Shown here in pieces: positions 32,855 through 44,484 of a DNA stretch of 64,000 bases. Under the pieces are notes generated by a model. It saw nothing but the letters and a program-made list of their open reading frames with translations. It did no database searches and was not told the origin of the DNA. The stretch spans positions 434,001 through 498,000 of the forward strand of contig JALQBC010000005.1 of the NCBI GenBank assembly GCA_023375675.1, written 5' to 3'. The position numbers and the translations under genes were made by a program. Within the stretch, counting starts at the first letter, position 1; every line of letters begins with the position of its first letter. The stretch is from Cytospora piceicola. Taxonomy: Eukaryota; Ascomycota; Sordariomycetes; Diaporthales; Cytosporaceae.

Positions 32855-35203
32855 TCAAAACGTCTTCTCGAACTGCTTGGGATCGTACCTCCCGTCGTTC
32901 TTGACACTGGGCTTGACCTCGTCCATGGCCTTCTCCCAGTCGCCCACGGTGATCTCGGGGTCCACGCCCGTGTCCTCGCTGATGTCCCCTCCCCCGTGGT
33001 AGTAGGTCCTCTCCAGGCTCGCCTGGGCGGCGGCCTGCATGAGGTTGCCCAGGTCTGCGCCCGAGAAGCCGCCGCAGCGGGGGTCGAGGGCGATCTCGCC
33101 GAGGCGCGCGTCCACGGCGGCCCTGGCCTCGCGCGTGGTGGCGATGGTGTTCCAGTAGATGGTGCGCAGGATGTCGACCCGCTCGTGGGGCGCGGGCAGG
33201 CCGACGAAGATGCTGGTGCCCAGCCGGCCCGGGCGCCGGATGGCCGGGTCGATGCAGTCGGGCCGGTTGGTCGCGCCCACGACGTAGATGCCGCTGCGGT
33301 CGCCGACGCCGTCGAGCTCCGTGAGCAGCGCGTTGACCACGCGGGAGCTCGCGTCCGACAGCGAGTCGTCGCGCTTGGGCACCAGGGCGTCCATCTCGTC
33401 GAAGAAGAGGATGCAGGGCGCGCTGCTCTTGGCCCGCGCGAAGAGCTGCCGCACCGCCCGCTCCGACTCGCCCACGTACTTGTTGAGCAGCTCCGGCCCC
33501 TTGATGGAGATGAAGTTGGCCTTGGACTCGTTGGCCACCGCCTTGGCCACGAGCGTCTTGCCGCAGCCGGGGGGGCCCCAGAGGAGGATCCCGGCCCCCG
33601 ACTTGATGCCCACGCGCGCGAACCGCTCCGGGTACTTGATGGGGCCGATGATGGTCATCTCGAGCTTCTTGCGCACCTCGCCGAGGGCCCCCACGTGCTG
33701 CCACGTCGTGTTGGGCACCGCGCTGAAGCCCTCCCGCTTGGCCGCCGGCTGCACCGTCGACACGGCCGACGTGAAGTCGGCGTGCGTGATGCCCACCGGC
33801 CCGACGTCCACGCCCCTCGAGGCCTTCATCAGGCGGACCGCGCGCCGGCCCGCCGTGGCCGCCGCCGTGGCCGCCCCCGCGTCGGCGGGCGCCTGCAGGT
33901 CCTGCGGGGCGGAGCCGCCCTCGAGGTACAGCCCGGCCCTCTTGTCCGTCCGCGCTCGGATGGACTTGGACACGGCGGCGGAGACGACGTGCTTGAGGTC
34001 GGCGCCCACGTACCCGGGCGTCAGCTTCGCCAGCGCCGGGAAGTCGACGTCCCCGGCGAGGGCGAGGGCGCGCGTCATGGACCGCAGTATCTTCTCCCGG
34101 GCGGGCTCGTTGGGCATGCCGATGTCGACCTCGACGCCGAAGCGCCTGCGCACGACGGGGTCGATGCCGTCGGGCCGGTTGGTGGCGGCCAGGACGACGA
34201 CGTTGGCGTTGTTGTGGTCGACGGCGCCGCCGCCGTCGGCCGAGCCCGTGTCGCCGCGGCGCGCGATGCGGTCCATGCCGCTGCAGATCTCGGCGACGAT
34301 GCGGCCCTCCATGGCCTTGCCCGCGCTGTCGCGCTTCCCCGCGATGGAGTCGAGCTCGTCGAAGAAGACGAGGCACGGCGCGAGCCGCATGGCCTCGTCG
34401 AAGATGTCGCGGATGTTCTTCTCGCTCTCGCCGCTCGTGCCGCCCACCAGGCTCGGCGCCGACACGGGGATGAAGGCCACCTCGAGGTCGGCGGCCAGCG
34501 CGTGCGCGAGCATCGTCTTGCCGCAGCCCGACGGGCCGTGCAGGAGCACGCCGTCGTTGAGGCGGTAGCCCGCCTCGGCGAGGTCCTCGGCCTGCAGCAG
34601 CGGGATGCACACCGGGTTGATGAGCCGCTCGACCACGGCGTCGATGCCGGCCAGGTCGTCGAGGTTGATGTCCTGCGGCGGCGACCGGTCGATCTCCTTG
34701 GCGTCCTTGCGCCTCCTCTTGGGCCTAGACTCCCCGTTTGGCTGCCGGTCCACGGTGGGCGCGGTGGCTGAATCGTCGACGTCCATGGCGTCCGCTGCAC
34801 CCGAGCCGGGTGTCTGTCTCCCCGTAGATGAGGCTGCGCTCCCCGGGCCCTTGAAACCCCAGTGCTTTGTGAGCTGTCGGTTCAGGATGCCCGCGTCCTT
34901 CTCCTCCCTCGTCCGCTTCACGCTATCCGCCTTGGCCTCCAGCTCCCGTTCCAGCTCCTCGTCCGAGTCCCTGTCAGCCTTGGCCTCCTCCCTGCGCAGA
35001 GCTATTGCCCTTTCGATTGAGTCCTCTAGCACGCGCTTCTTCTGGCGTTTGAGACTTGAGTTGGAGCGCTGTACGTAGTTGTAAACGGCGCTGATGGTTA
35101 TCTTGCTTCTGGACGACTGCTGATGTTCAGGTAGGCCGTCTTCGTACTTGCGCACGATTTGGTAGACGTCGTTGTCTAGACCTTGCCGTAGATTAGCTGG
35201 CAT
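32855..35203 (-). CDS. RIX7: RIX7/NVL-type tandem AAA ATPase, ribosome biogenesis
   Basis: A 782-residue, intron-free type II AAA+ ATPase of the RIX7/NVL2 group, which works in the nucleolus on pre-60S particles. An N-terminal helical segment (SAVYNYVQRSN near residue 36) is followed by an acidic/basic linker with RPKRRRKDAK, a likely nuclear localisation signal. The first ATPase module has Walker A GPSGCGKT (near 225) and Walker B LVFFDELDS. The second has Walker A GPPGCGKT (near 545), Walker B ILFFDEMDA and the Arg-finger region RPGRLG. An upstream in-frame ATG at 35311 would add 36 residues, but MPANLRQGLD is the usual N-terminus, so 35203 is preferred. The very high GC content creates long open frames on the other strand that are not genes. 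Confidence 0.93.
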   Translation of the reverse strand: MPANLRQGLDNDVYQIVRKYEDGLPEHQQSSRSKITISAVYNYVQRSNSSLKRQKKRVLEDSIERAIALRREEAKADRDSDEELERELEAKADSVKRTREEKDAGILNRQLTKHWGFKGPGSAASSTGRQTPGSGAADAMDVDDSATAPTVDRQPNGESRPKRRRKDAKEIDRSPPQDINLDDLAGIDAVVERLINPVCIPLLQAEDLAEAGYRLNDGVLLHGPSGCGKTMLAHALAADLEVAFIPVSAPSLVGGTSGESEKNIRDIFDEAMRLAPCLVFFDELDSIAGKRDSAGKAMEGRIVAEICSGMDRIARRGDTGSADGGGAVDHNNANVVVLAATNRPDGIDPVVRRRFGVEVDIGMPNEPAREKILRSMTRALALAGDVDFPALAKLTPGYVGADLKHVVSAAVSKSIRARTDKRAGLYLEGGSAPQDLQAPADAGAATAAATAGRRAVRLMKASRGVDVGPVGITHADFTSAVSTVQPAAKREGFSAVPNTTWQHVGALGEVRKKLEMTIIGPIKYPERFARVGIKSGAGILLWGPPGCGKTLVAKAVANESKANFISIKGPELLNKYVGESERAVRQLFARAKSSAPCILFFDEMDALVPKRDDSLSDASSRVVNALLTELDGVGDRSGIYVVGATNRPDCIDPAIRRPGRLGTSIFVGLPAPHERVDILRTIYWNTIATTREARAAVDARLGEIALDPRCGGFSGADLGNLMQAAAQASLERTYYHGGGDISEDTGVDPEITVGDWEKAMDEVKPSVKNDGRYDPKQFEKTF

Positions 35204-35931
35204 TTTTGGGCTGTTGACCCCGTCGGGGGAGTGGGCAATATTTGTTGTTGAGTTGAAGGCAGTGAGTAAGACATCCAGAGTGAGTCCGTGATATTCACAT
35301 GTGCAGGTCAAAGTTATTGTGGGGCTTGAAAATTTAAGCCCGGGCGTACTGCTGTGAAGTTAGTCGCCCACTTATACAATAACACTACTATTCTAGGTCT
35401 GGTCAGCGCTATGGGATCTTGGACAGACCTTGATTTATATAGGCACGTCCTGAACAGAAATCCCTTACACGAACGACTATGTTGAATCATTGGCCCCGGC
35501 ATTATCAACAACACTCAAAGAGCTCTTGCACACCATATTGCTAAGGAGTAGCTTTTACACTTACCGCAACCACCGCGCAATTTGACTGAACAAGTAAAAG
35601 ACCGAGAAAAGCGAAGCAGAAAAGGCAAAGAACAGACAGATTACATTTGTATTTTTGATATTTGTACCATTGCATCTCATCTATGTCAGTCTAGGCTTCT
35701 ATCCTGGAGTCCTCCCACGTCGGAGTATGCACCCTAGCTAGATCGTCCACTTGTTGGGCAACCAAAGTGCCTTTGAAACCAAAACCGACCAGAAGTTCAC
35801 AAGACGCCGCGCTCCATACAATAAAAAAACACTTCATCAGTACACCACCAGCATCTCACTCGCTTGGTGTACCTCTACCATCATCCCCTCACGTGTCCCC
35901 ACATCCGTTATCGTAAATCCCCTCACTCTCA
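35204..35931. other. Intergenic between RIX7 and the CTL transporter
   Basis: A 728-base spacer holding the RIX7 promoter (right to left) and the 3' end of the transporter gene. No coding sequence was recognised. Confidence 0.5.
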
Positions 35932-38265
35932 TCAATACTCAGCCGCCTCATCCCAGTCCTGCCTCGCGCCCCTGGCACCAAACAGCTGTGCAGCCTCCAT
36001 GCAGTAGCCACCCCCTCCTGCCACCATCTTCGTCTCACTCCCATAGCAGATGACCACCGCGTCCACGATCGAGCTCAATATGCCCTCCATGGCACCCAGA
36101 ACTCCCCAGCCGATGAAGCTCGCCACCAACCCGACAACATAGGCGTACGCACTGCCCTTGAAGCCTGGGCCTCCGTCCGGGACCGCAACCCGTAGCTGCC
36201 GCGCCGTCATCACCCACCCCGCGAAGCCCAGCGCAGTGGCCATGAGGAATTTGGTCGCCTGCAGGAGCAGCTTCGCCAGACGGTATGGGAGCAGTGGTGC
36301 CGTGCCGCGTTGCCTGAAAGACTGAGGGGTGAGAGTGGTTGTCGGGGCTTGCGGGCCCAGGAAGTGCATCTGGCTGAGTCCACGAGCCGAGTCGACCAGG
36401 GGCTGGGAGTGGATCGCAGCATAAGTGAGCGTTAGCGGATTCGTCATGGCGACGATGGACGTGGGAATGAAGGTGTAGAAGAATGCGGTTATGATGCTCG
36501 AAATACGCCTGTGCAGGACGAGAAGCGGCATGCGAACAACCAATGCCAGGAGCGTCGACAGCGAGATGGTTCCGAAAATGGTGGTTACGGCGTGATTAAG
36601 AGCAGCGGCGACGACTTCGCGAGATGCCACGGCTGGTACCGCGTTGCGATGGAAGTACCACTGGGAGACTGTCGCTGCAGTCGTCCCCCGCTGGACGCCT
36701 GAGATCATGGAGAGCGTCCATAGGTACATCAGGATGAAATACACCCCCAGCCACCAGCTCGAAGCCTGGATGATATACCTCGAGAAGGTGCCAGAGTACG
36801 ACCCGCCTAGGAAGACTCTCGTGAACATTGCCAGCCAAATCCATGTCCAACACACAATCAGGCCGAGGGCGCCCATCCCTACCAGCACCAGCGCACTATT
36901 TGCAGCGAGGATTCGGCTGGAGAATTCGAGAATCGCGATGGACGAGGTCAGTGCGTGTCGACCTTTCCATACCATATAGACCCAGACGACGGCGAAAAGG
37001 CCGGGCACAGTCGAAGCCCACCGCATCACCACATCCTGCGGAGTCGACCCATGCTTCTCACCCTGGAAGCTCGACACAAATGGATATATCGAGAAGGAAA
37101 GCATTGTTATGGGCACGGCGACCAGTATCAGTGCAACCAGCGGCCTGACGAAATATCGCAGCGCTGTGAGCCATACAACTGACACTATTATCGCAACCAG
37201 AGTGTCCACGGCCAATAAGTGGAACGAGGAGCGTAGGACAGTGTAAATCGTATCGCCTAATGGCTTCTTCCCGCTTGGAGCGCTGGTGTGTAGCCAGACC
37301 AGAATGAAGGTGGCCAGCATCGAAGCGAGAGCGATCAAGTAGACCCAGGCAAAGAAAGCGTCGTGCTTAAAGACCTCACCTTCTGAAGGTGCTGATGCGG
37401 CTGCTGGTCTCGAGTTGTCGTAGGGAGAGCCTCCAAGTTCGGAGTCCATGATGGAGTCCCGCCGCATCTGTATCCGGGAAGGGCCGCGATTGCCTCGTAG
37501 CTTTTGGAAGGCTGGAGGATCATCAACTGAATACTCCACAGTCAAGTCTGCTGGTGGATCCGCTATTGTCGACTCCAGACCAACGTCTTCCATGTTCCCT
37601 TTCCCGGATGAGCCGTCACTGCTCTGAGACACTACTCTTTCCAGGTCCTCGTGATCACCTCGGCTGGCGGCAGCACCGGGACCCCTTCGGGCAAAGCTAC
37701 TCCTAGGACCATTCCAACTACTCTGGATGCCTCTGGCGCGCGTACGTTCCAGGAAAGCAGTACTTTCCTGCTGGTCCTGGCTCTGATCCAGGGATCCACG
37801 GCTCTCCTCGTCTTCCGGCTCTGTGCTCTCTTCCAGGCGGGTGGTCTGGAAGACGCGACGGGATCTCTGTAGAGCATAGAGGTCTGCAGCCTCTCTGTCT
37901 CTCTCGTCTTCATCGTCCTCTTCCCGAAGTTCGTCTCTCGTGCTATGAAAGAGGGGAGCATCGTTGGTGTTGGGGTGTCTGCCTGCGAAACTGAGTTGGC
38001 CGAACCGAGATGCCGCTGGCTGGTAGGGGTTTGCGCCGCGGCCTAGGAACGAACGTTGACCGTTCCTGGATGGCCTGCTCTGCCACTCGCCGGGCTGTCT
38101 ATATGGTGTTTCGTCGCCATTGTCGGGTTGGCCGTGGAAGTTGGAGAGGCGGGACTGTGACTGGGCCAGGAACCTCGAAGCATCTGGGCGTAGTCAGAAC
38201 GCCTGCTTGTCTTTTGTTTCTGTCACGATTGGTGCATGGATTGTGAACTTACATTCTGAAAACAT
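35932..38265 (-). CDS. PNS1/choline transporter-like (CTL/SLC44) membrane protein
   Basis: A 754-residue polytopic membrane protein in two exons: a 13-nt first exon (38265-38253, ATG plus three codons and one base) and 38183-35932. The 69-nt intron has a GTAAGT donor and a CTGAC branch site. The first 280 residues are hydrophilic and charged (DELREEDDEDERDRE), then about ten membrane spans follow. The CTL family signature region is visible near the middle: SWWLGVYFILMYLW, SGVQRGTTAATVSQWYFHR and NHAVTTIFGTI. Fungal homologues are annotated as PNS1; animal relatives transport choline, while the yeast protein's substrate is uncertain. The long N-tail is variable in the family. The tiny first exon is inferred from its perfect donor and frame; a later Met start is possible. 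Confidence 0.85.
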
Positions 38266-39522
38266 GGTTGAGGCCCCTCGGCTTTAGGCTGCTGGGTGAG
38301 CCTCAAATCCGGGTTGGCGGTCAATCAGTTTAAATGGAACGGGACCGGTTAGAGAGGAGAGACTGATGAGAAGCAGCGGTCGAATAGGCAGTGATGCTCG
38401 CTTAAGGTTATCGGGATGACGTCTAACGACTCAAATAGGGCGGATAAGGACATCCAGGGACCAGACCGATCACCTTCACGTCCTAGAAAATGGGAGGTAA
38501 GTAAAGGGTATGTGAATGCAGACAAGGAGATGTAACTAAACCCGTCAAGTCATAGTAGAATGAATGGTTTAGGGAAGGAAGAAGAGGTTTCTGGTGCCGA
38601 GGCGGTATGGATGTATGACCATGACTGGATGACTGCAGGTGTATGACTGAAGAGTGGTCGTGTGTTGTTGTTGGATTCGGGGGGAGGAGTAAGGAAGGGT
38701 AGGTAGGCCTACCTAGGTACTGCAAGGTCCAGGCTTGAGGGAGTTAAGCCTGGAGGATACCTGGATACCTACCTAGGTTACTTACTTACTTACTTACTTA
38801 AGGAACCTAGGTTGGTACTGTATTCGGATGCCAGGTGGTTCACGGGCCCACGGGTCTGTCGGAGCTTTGCTCTTCATCATCCTTTGACAGGCAGTCATTC
38901 ATTGATGCAAGCAGCACTACAGAGCACTATACACGCTACTGTGGGTACACTTGTACATACATTACTCCTGCTACTGCAAGTACTTAAGTAGGCAGGTACT
39001 GGTAGGCTGCTGCAGGCCCACGTACCTACAGTAGGTACCTAGCCGTCGCAGATAGTGTACGGTACATACCACAGTACTGATACCTGACGCTGAACAGATA
39101 AGGAAATAGCCTGACATCCCCCGGACCAACCCCAAACACCCCTGTCTGTCATGTGGGCTTAGAGCCGGAGCTTTAGTGGATCATCCATCTTTAACGATTG
39201 CTGGCGAGACCAACCTCGTGCTGCTTTCTCCTATACTATACTGCTCAATCTGCTGCTCGATAACTTTGCTGGGCTCTCAATCATATTCATCAGCCATCTT
39301 TGTTTTGACGTGACACGACCAGTCTCACCCTAGAGGCCTCGTGCGAAGACCCTTCTCTATACTCCTTCACCACACGAGACATCGTGACGCTTCAACAACT
39401 CCTCCCAACCGACCCTGACTGCCTCGACCGTGCCGAACCTGTACCTGCCGCTCGGGGAGAAGCAGCCACGCTCCAGCCCGCCCCCCAGCCCCCATCCCCA
39501 TACAGATAGTCAGACCGTCCAC
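38266..39522. promoter_or_regulatory. Divergent spacer between CTL transporter and Rab gene
   Basis: A 1257-base spacer with no recognised gene. It carries a TACCTAGGTA palindrome at 38710-38719, a block at 38768-38814 (ACCTAGGTTACTTACTTACTT then CCTAGG), and GTAC-rich repeats around 39000-39070. A pyrimidine-rich stretch (39360-39520) precedes the Rab start and looks like a 5' leader. Confidence 0.45.
38768..38814. repeat. TTAC tandem repeat flanked by CCTAGG motifs
   Basis: Four to five tandem TTAC(TT) units lie between two CCTAGG hexamers, about 500 bases upstream of the CTL start on the minus strand. Confidence 0.7.
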
Positions 39523-40395
39523 ATGTCCTCATTACCCTGGGACTACATCGCCAAGCTCGTCTGCATAGGCGACAGCGGCTGCGGCAAGTCCTCCCTGACA
39601 ATCCGCCTCTGCGAGGGCCGCTTCGTCCAGCACCACGATGTCACGATCGGCGTCGAGTTCGGCAGCCGGATAGTACCGGTCGGCGCCCCGCACTCCAACA
39701 GGTTATCCACCTTGTCCGACCTATCCCCCTCCTCCTCCTCGTCAGCAGCAGCGCCCGATGCAGAAGAAGGAGCAGAAGAACAAGATGGAGAAGAAGGAGA
39801 GGGCGGGAAATCCTCAACGGCCGCCGCGGCGAAACCGCCGAGGGAACCCCCCAACGGCCTGCCCGACCCGCCCCGGGCGCAACCCAAGGACACCACGCCG
39901 CAGAAGCACATGAAGCTCTCCCTGTGGGACACGGCGGGCCAGGAGACGTACAAGTCCGTGACGCGGTCCTACTTCCGGGGCGCGTCGGGCGCCCTCCTCG
40001 TCTTCGACCTCTGCCGCAAGTCGACCTTCCTGCACGTCACCGACTGGCTCAACGACCTGCGCCAGATCGCCGAGCCCGACATCGTCGTCATCCTCGTCGG
40101 CAACAAGGCCGACCTCGCCCACGGCGAAAACAGGGAGGTCACCGCCGAGGAGGCCACCGCCTGGGCCAGGCGCAACGGCGTCATGCGCTACGTCGAGACC
40201 AGCGCCAAGACCGGCGAGTACGTCGAGGAGGCCTTCCTCGCCGTCGCCGAGAGGATATACCAGAACATCCAGGCCGGCAAGTACGACCTGAACGACAGGA
40301 GGTCCGGCGTCAAGGGGCAGGGCACTGGCTGGAACGGCGTCTCCAACGTGAAGCTTGACGCGAACAAGCATGCTGGCGGGGGGATGTGCTGCTGA
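39523..40395 (+). CDS. Rab-family small GTPase (Rab4/Ypt4-like) with a large insert
   Basis: An intron-free 290-residue Rab GTPase. Nucleotide-binding motifs are all present: GDSGCGKS (G1, near residue 16), TIGVEFGSR (switch I/effector), DTAGQE (G3), NKAD (G4) and ETSAK (G5). The protein ends in GMCC, a double-cysteine geranylgeranylation site. The effector sequence TIGVEFG and overall pattern point to the Rab2/Rab4/Rab14 group, which acts in endosomal or Golgi recycling. Unlike the usual 200-215 residues, about 75 extra residues rich in Ser, Ala, Glu and Pro sit between switch I and switch II (about residues 56-130). The insert is open in frame and I found no convincing splice pair that removes it. 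The ATG at 39523 gives the standard N-terminus. Confidence 0.9.
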   Translation: MSSLPWDYIAKLVCIGDSGCGKSSLTIRLCEGRFVQHHDVTIGVEFGSRIVPVGAPHSNRLSTLSDLSPSSSSSAAAPDAEEGAEEQDGEEGEGGKSSTAAAAKPPREPPNGLPDPPRAQPKDTTPQKHMKLSLWDTAGQETYKSVTRSYFRGASGALLVFDLCRKSTFLHVTDWLNDLRQIAEPDIVVILVGNKADLAHGENREVTAEEATAWARRNGVMRYVETSAKTGEYVEEAFLAVAERIYQNIQAGKYDLNDRRSGVKGQGTGWNGVSNVKLDANKHAGGGMCC

Positions 40396-40909
40396 GGGCA
40401 GGCGCAACGAGGGACGGTAGGGGAAAACCGGGGGCAAAGAGGACGCTCCTGGTTCTCCCTCTTGCGTGAAATTGACAAAAAGTTTCAAGGGTCCTCATCA
40501 GGTTGATACCCCCCCACACCAATTTTGGCCAAAACATATCTCCTTATGGGATCAGTATTCAAACTTGGCTTTACGGTACACGGTACGTAATGCATAATCA
40601 GCGAGGCGGCTGGGCTCACACATCAGGCATAGAGAAAGGAGGGCATCCCATCACATAGCAAGCACAAAGATTTGGTATTAATCTGGGGCACCACCCCCAT
40701 TTCTCCAATGCCTCCCCTTTTTTCATTACATCCATGCCAGAACTCCTCTCCTGTCCATGTGACCATATGCAGCAAATCCGATTTTAGTCATGTGAAACTG
40801 TCCCGGTAGTTGAGATTTTCCTTGCTGAAACTCCGGACTCTAACTGCAAACCCTGTCCCGAAAAGAACCAAAGGGAACCAAGCCATGGACCCATCCTTTG
40901 ATGACGCAT
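40396..40909. other. Intergenic between convergent Rab and PMT2 genes
   Basis: A 514-base 3'-to-3' spacer without recognised features. Confidence 0.5.
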
Positions 40910-43394
40910 TTAGTCAGTCATCCGCCAGTTGTCGAACCACTTCATGTACCCGTACTCCTTGTTCGGGCCAGTCATACCCCAGCATATGGGGATGAAGTAG
41001 ATGTAAAGACCAATAGTGACCGCGTACAGCGTTCCGTACGTGACGGCCTGAGCAGCCTGGTTACGGTTGCGCAGGCACCAATCCGCCAGGAACCCTGTCG
41101 ACAGAATGGCGAAGTAGAGTGCTGGGTAGTAGTGGTGGACGTAGGTGACACGGGCCATGATGACAAATGGCAGGTAGTGCAGGAACCATCCTGCGAGCGG
41201 GTAGAGGCCGGTGTAGTGGATGTGATCGATCTCGTCCTGGGACAGGTCCTTGAATCCGCGCTGCCAGCGGACGATATAGAAGAGGACAGTCAAGCCAATC
41301 AATCCCAGAGAAAGCGTCGATCCCCAGTATACCAAGGGGTTGCCCAGCAGGAAGTATTTGATGATGGCATCGTCCCAGCCGCACATGCGCAGGCCAACAT
41401 TCTATGTTCAGGTTAGCTTATCAATCAAAGCAATTGTCCAACCATCGACGTTTTGACTTACCAGGATAGGCCATTGCCACCACTGCGAAGCCAAGTCATC
41501 CTGTTTGTCCGGATCGGGGACCAGAGCATTGTTGGATGTCATCATGGCAACATTGAGATGGATGAAGTCGTGGATGAACGGCGACTTGTACTGGCCTGGT
41601 TCCGCGGGAGGCAGCTTTTCGTTCCAGTGAGCCTCGACATTCCAGTGCGTGTAGGTGTCGCGAGGGTTGTTGTCCTTGGTGCAAGAAACCTCGATCTGTC
41701 GGAAACCCCATTGTGGCAGGTTGACATTGCCAGCCCGCAAATAGCAACCGAGGAGCTCATGCTTCAGACGGAAAGCGGTGGTCAGGGTTCGAACTTTGCT
41801 CCTGTCCCTCGAGGCGACGTCCCGGACAACCTCAACCTTCCAGTGGTCCTTGTCATCACCCACAGTCAAATTGCCATAGGAGGAAACCTCCTTGTCCTGC
41901 TTGGTCACGGGTGCGGCGATATCATGGGAGTGCAAGTTGCGGCCTGTCTGAGCGTGGATCAAACGGATCACCTCACCGTCTCCGATGAAGCGAGGGTCCT
42001 CGTTCTCATCGTAATCCCTATCGCGGCGGTTCGGGTAGAAGAACCAGTCGTTGTTGGCGTCTTTATGGTGGTAGCAAGTGACTTGTTGCTGGCCAGAGCC
42101 TTCAGGGTACGTCTGAATGTGGGAGTGCAAGAGGCCACCTCCGTATCCCATGTTCTTGATAGTGGCTCGAGATCCATAGGCGATTTCGAGAGGGCTATTC
42201 TGGCCAACCTCAGTGCCGCGCAGGTTGGCTTGGAAGAGCGAGCTCATCTGGGCGTCACCCGGACCGCTGTTGGTGAGGACGGCAAAGTGGATGGCGAAGC
42301 TGAGCATGTAGATCAAGAAAGGCACGACGATAAGGCCGACGACTCTGGCAGCAAGATGAGCCCCGAGTTCCGGGTAAGGCATCTTGACGTTGCCAAACTT
42401 GTGCCACAGGTCCTCAATGGTGTACAGGCCAACCAGTGCCGTGACGAAGAGGCCGACCAGTTTAACACTAGAAACACAGCCGATGCTCACTCCTGTCATG
42501 AACAGCCAGAAGAACCATTCGGGCTCAAAGCTCTTGCTCTGGAGCTTGTGGAACTTGGCCCAGCACAGAACAGTGGCGACAGTACCGCAGAGAAGCATAG
42601 AGTCGAGGAGGATGAACCGGCTGATGGTGGTGTACGAGTTCTCGCAAAGGACCATAAGCGTAACGAACCAGACAGCGGGACGTCTAAGGTTGAGCTCCTT
42701 TGCGGTCCAATACGCCATGGGGACACAGACGGCGCCGAAGAAGGCGTTGAACTGGCGCATGAAGGTGTAGTTGACATCGGCGGGGTATGTTTCTCCTGAT
42801 TTGAACTCAAAGGATCCATTGTATCCGGCAAGGTAACCTGACAGACCGACAAGCAGCTTTCCCAGCGGCGGCTATCCGAGGGTTAGATCATATTCCAGAT
42901 AAACATGATCCTGCTGGAGGACTTACATGAACATCAAAGTAGTATTCGTGCTTCAGATAGTGGGAACCAAACTTTCCAAAGCTGCGTCGCAAGGTCAACG
43001 GTCAGCCAAAGTCAAAGATATTCGGTATTAGTCCGGGGAGGGGGGGGGGGGCAGCCGTACTGAGCTTCGTCCCAAGTAACAATGTCAGAGATTCCAATCT
43101 TGTAGAGTCGAGTGAAGAAGGCGAGGGCGGTAAAGATGATAGGAGCAATGATGAACTCCCACTCGTCGAGGATTTGGAGGGGCGACGACTGCTAGATTCA
43201 TCCCTTGTCAGCACATGTCTATGGACCACGCGATTGCGACGACCATTTGTCTATACCTTCTTGGTCTTCTGCTTCTCCGCGGGTTGCGTCTGGTGCTGCA
43301 CGGCACCGGCCTGAGAATCAGGCACGTTACGCCTTCGTAGGCCATCACCAGCGTCCGCGCCAGAAGCAACGCTGGCCTTCTCGGTGGCGCCCAT
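40910..43394 (-). CDS. PMT2: Protein O-mannosyltransferase, PMT2 subfamily
   Basis: An ER membrane enzyme that moves mannose from dolichyl-phosphate-mannose to Ser/Thr of secretory proteins, usually as a PMT1-PMT2 heterodimer. Five exons are inferred: 43394-43257, 43191-43061, 42981-42927, 42871-41462 and 41401-40910, about 741 residues. The catalytic luminal loop motif DEAHFGKFG is created across the exon 2/3 junction, followed by YFDVHPPLGK over the exon 3/4 junction. The MIR domain region (about residues 320-510; [15 protein letters not shown]) and [12 protein letters not shown] near the C-terminus are typical. PMT2-type features are the [13 protein letters not shown] and FEFKSG stretches. 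Exon 2 may start three bases later (TAGCAG tandem acceptor), which changes one residue. Intron 2 contains a G/C homopolymer of about 11 bases. Confidence 0.93.
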
Positions 43395-44462
43395 TATTAG
43401 GTCGGACCGTAGCGAGAAGATCAGAATGGGGATAGGTCGATTGGATAGTGCGGTAGGAGAGGTGAGGTGAAAAAGTAAAAGAACAGAGGTAAACGATAGT
43501 GTCGAACGAAGGTGCGTGTCGTGAAATGGATATGGGCGAGACCGAGACCGAGGGATAGATTTCCCAAAGGCTCTTTTCGACGAGAATCCAGACTTCTACG
43601 GGTCGCACATGGGATCCCCGCAAATAACGAGAATTGGCGATGCTATAAAGAGCACAACCTGGATGAAAATGGAAAGGGCTGTGGCCGAAGTTAGAGCATG
43701 GGTAAGAAGGGAAAAGGAAAAGGGAAAGGGATGAAAGGAGTCTGGAAATAATAACCGTATCGTGGCCTTTCCGAGCTCAGCTTTGATGAGCAGAGGGGAC
43801 GAAGTTGGCGTGGGCTGGCCTAGGCTACATACCTTATTACCTAGGTACCTCTAATGCTGTCAGACCCCTGTCGACCACGGGAGCTCTCGACTCAAGGCAA
43901 CCAAGGGCAACCTGACACTCACGGACAAGTCAGAGCAAACCGCGCCGGTGGTACTGTGTACCGTACCGTAGCCCGCGCGCTTGGGATTGGGGTGCTTGGT
44001 TGGGGGGGGGGGCCTGGGGACCTGGGGGCCAGGGGGGTCTGAGGGTCCAATTTGATCGCCAAGACAAGCTCGATTTAGCGCACCCATGCAGGCCGTGTGT
44101 CGTTCTCCCTGGCTCCCTGAACGTCAAGGTCCCTACTCAGGTCCTCAAGGAGGTACTTACTTAGGTACTCTTTTGTTTGCCAATCTGGGGCCTGGCCGTG
44201 CCTCGTACGTCTGTCTGTACGCCTTGTTCACTGTTCCGTCTTCCCCAAACCTCTTTGAGAAATGTTTCGCGATGATGTTTCCAGAAGGTTATTTTTCCAT
44301 GGTGTTTCTCTTCTTTTGTATAGATAAATCAATGCTGCAGCAGGGCAAGTCTTGAAAAAGTTGATATCAATACAACACAGCACTGCTACACACGCGCTGC
44401 CGCTTCATGAGCTTCGATCCGATCTGAGAAGCTTGGAAGCTAGGGGTATGAATTATTGTAGC

Positions 44463-44484
44463 TACCTAGGTACCTACCTAGGTA
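44463..44484. repeat. Tandem TACCTAGGTA palindromes
   Basis: Two full TACCTAGGTA decamers lie two bases apart, forming a 22-base block that can fold on itself. A third copy follows at 44530-44539. Confidence 0.8.

Noticed and set aside
32804..34771. 655-codon plus-strand frame and 688-codon minus-strand frame (32544-34610) over the RIX7 gene
   Set aside because: Both are repetitive in composition (Arg/Ala/Gly or Val/Asp/Gly-rich) and lie over very GC-rich exon sequence whose real frame encodes two complete AAA modules. They are shadow frames.
41453..42799. 448-codon plus-strand frame opposite PMT2
   Set aside because: It is antisense to a well-conserved exon of PMT2 and has no recognisable domain.
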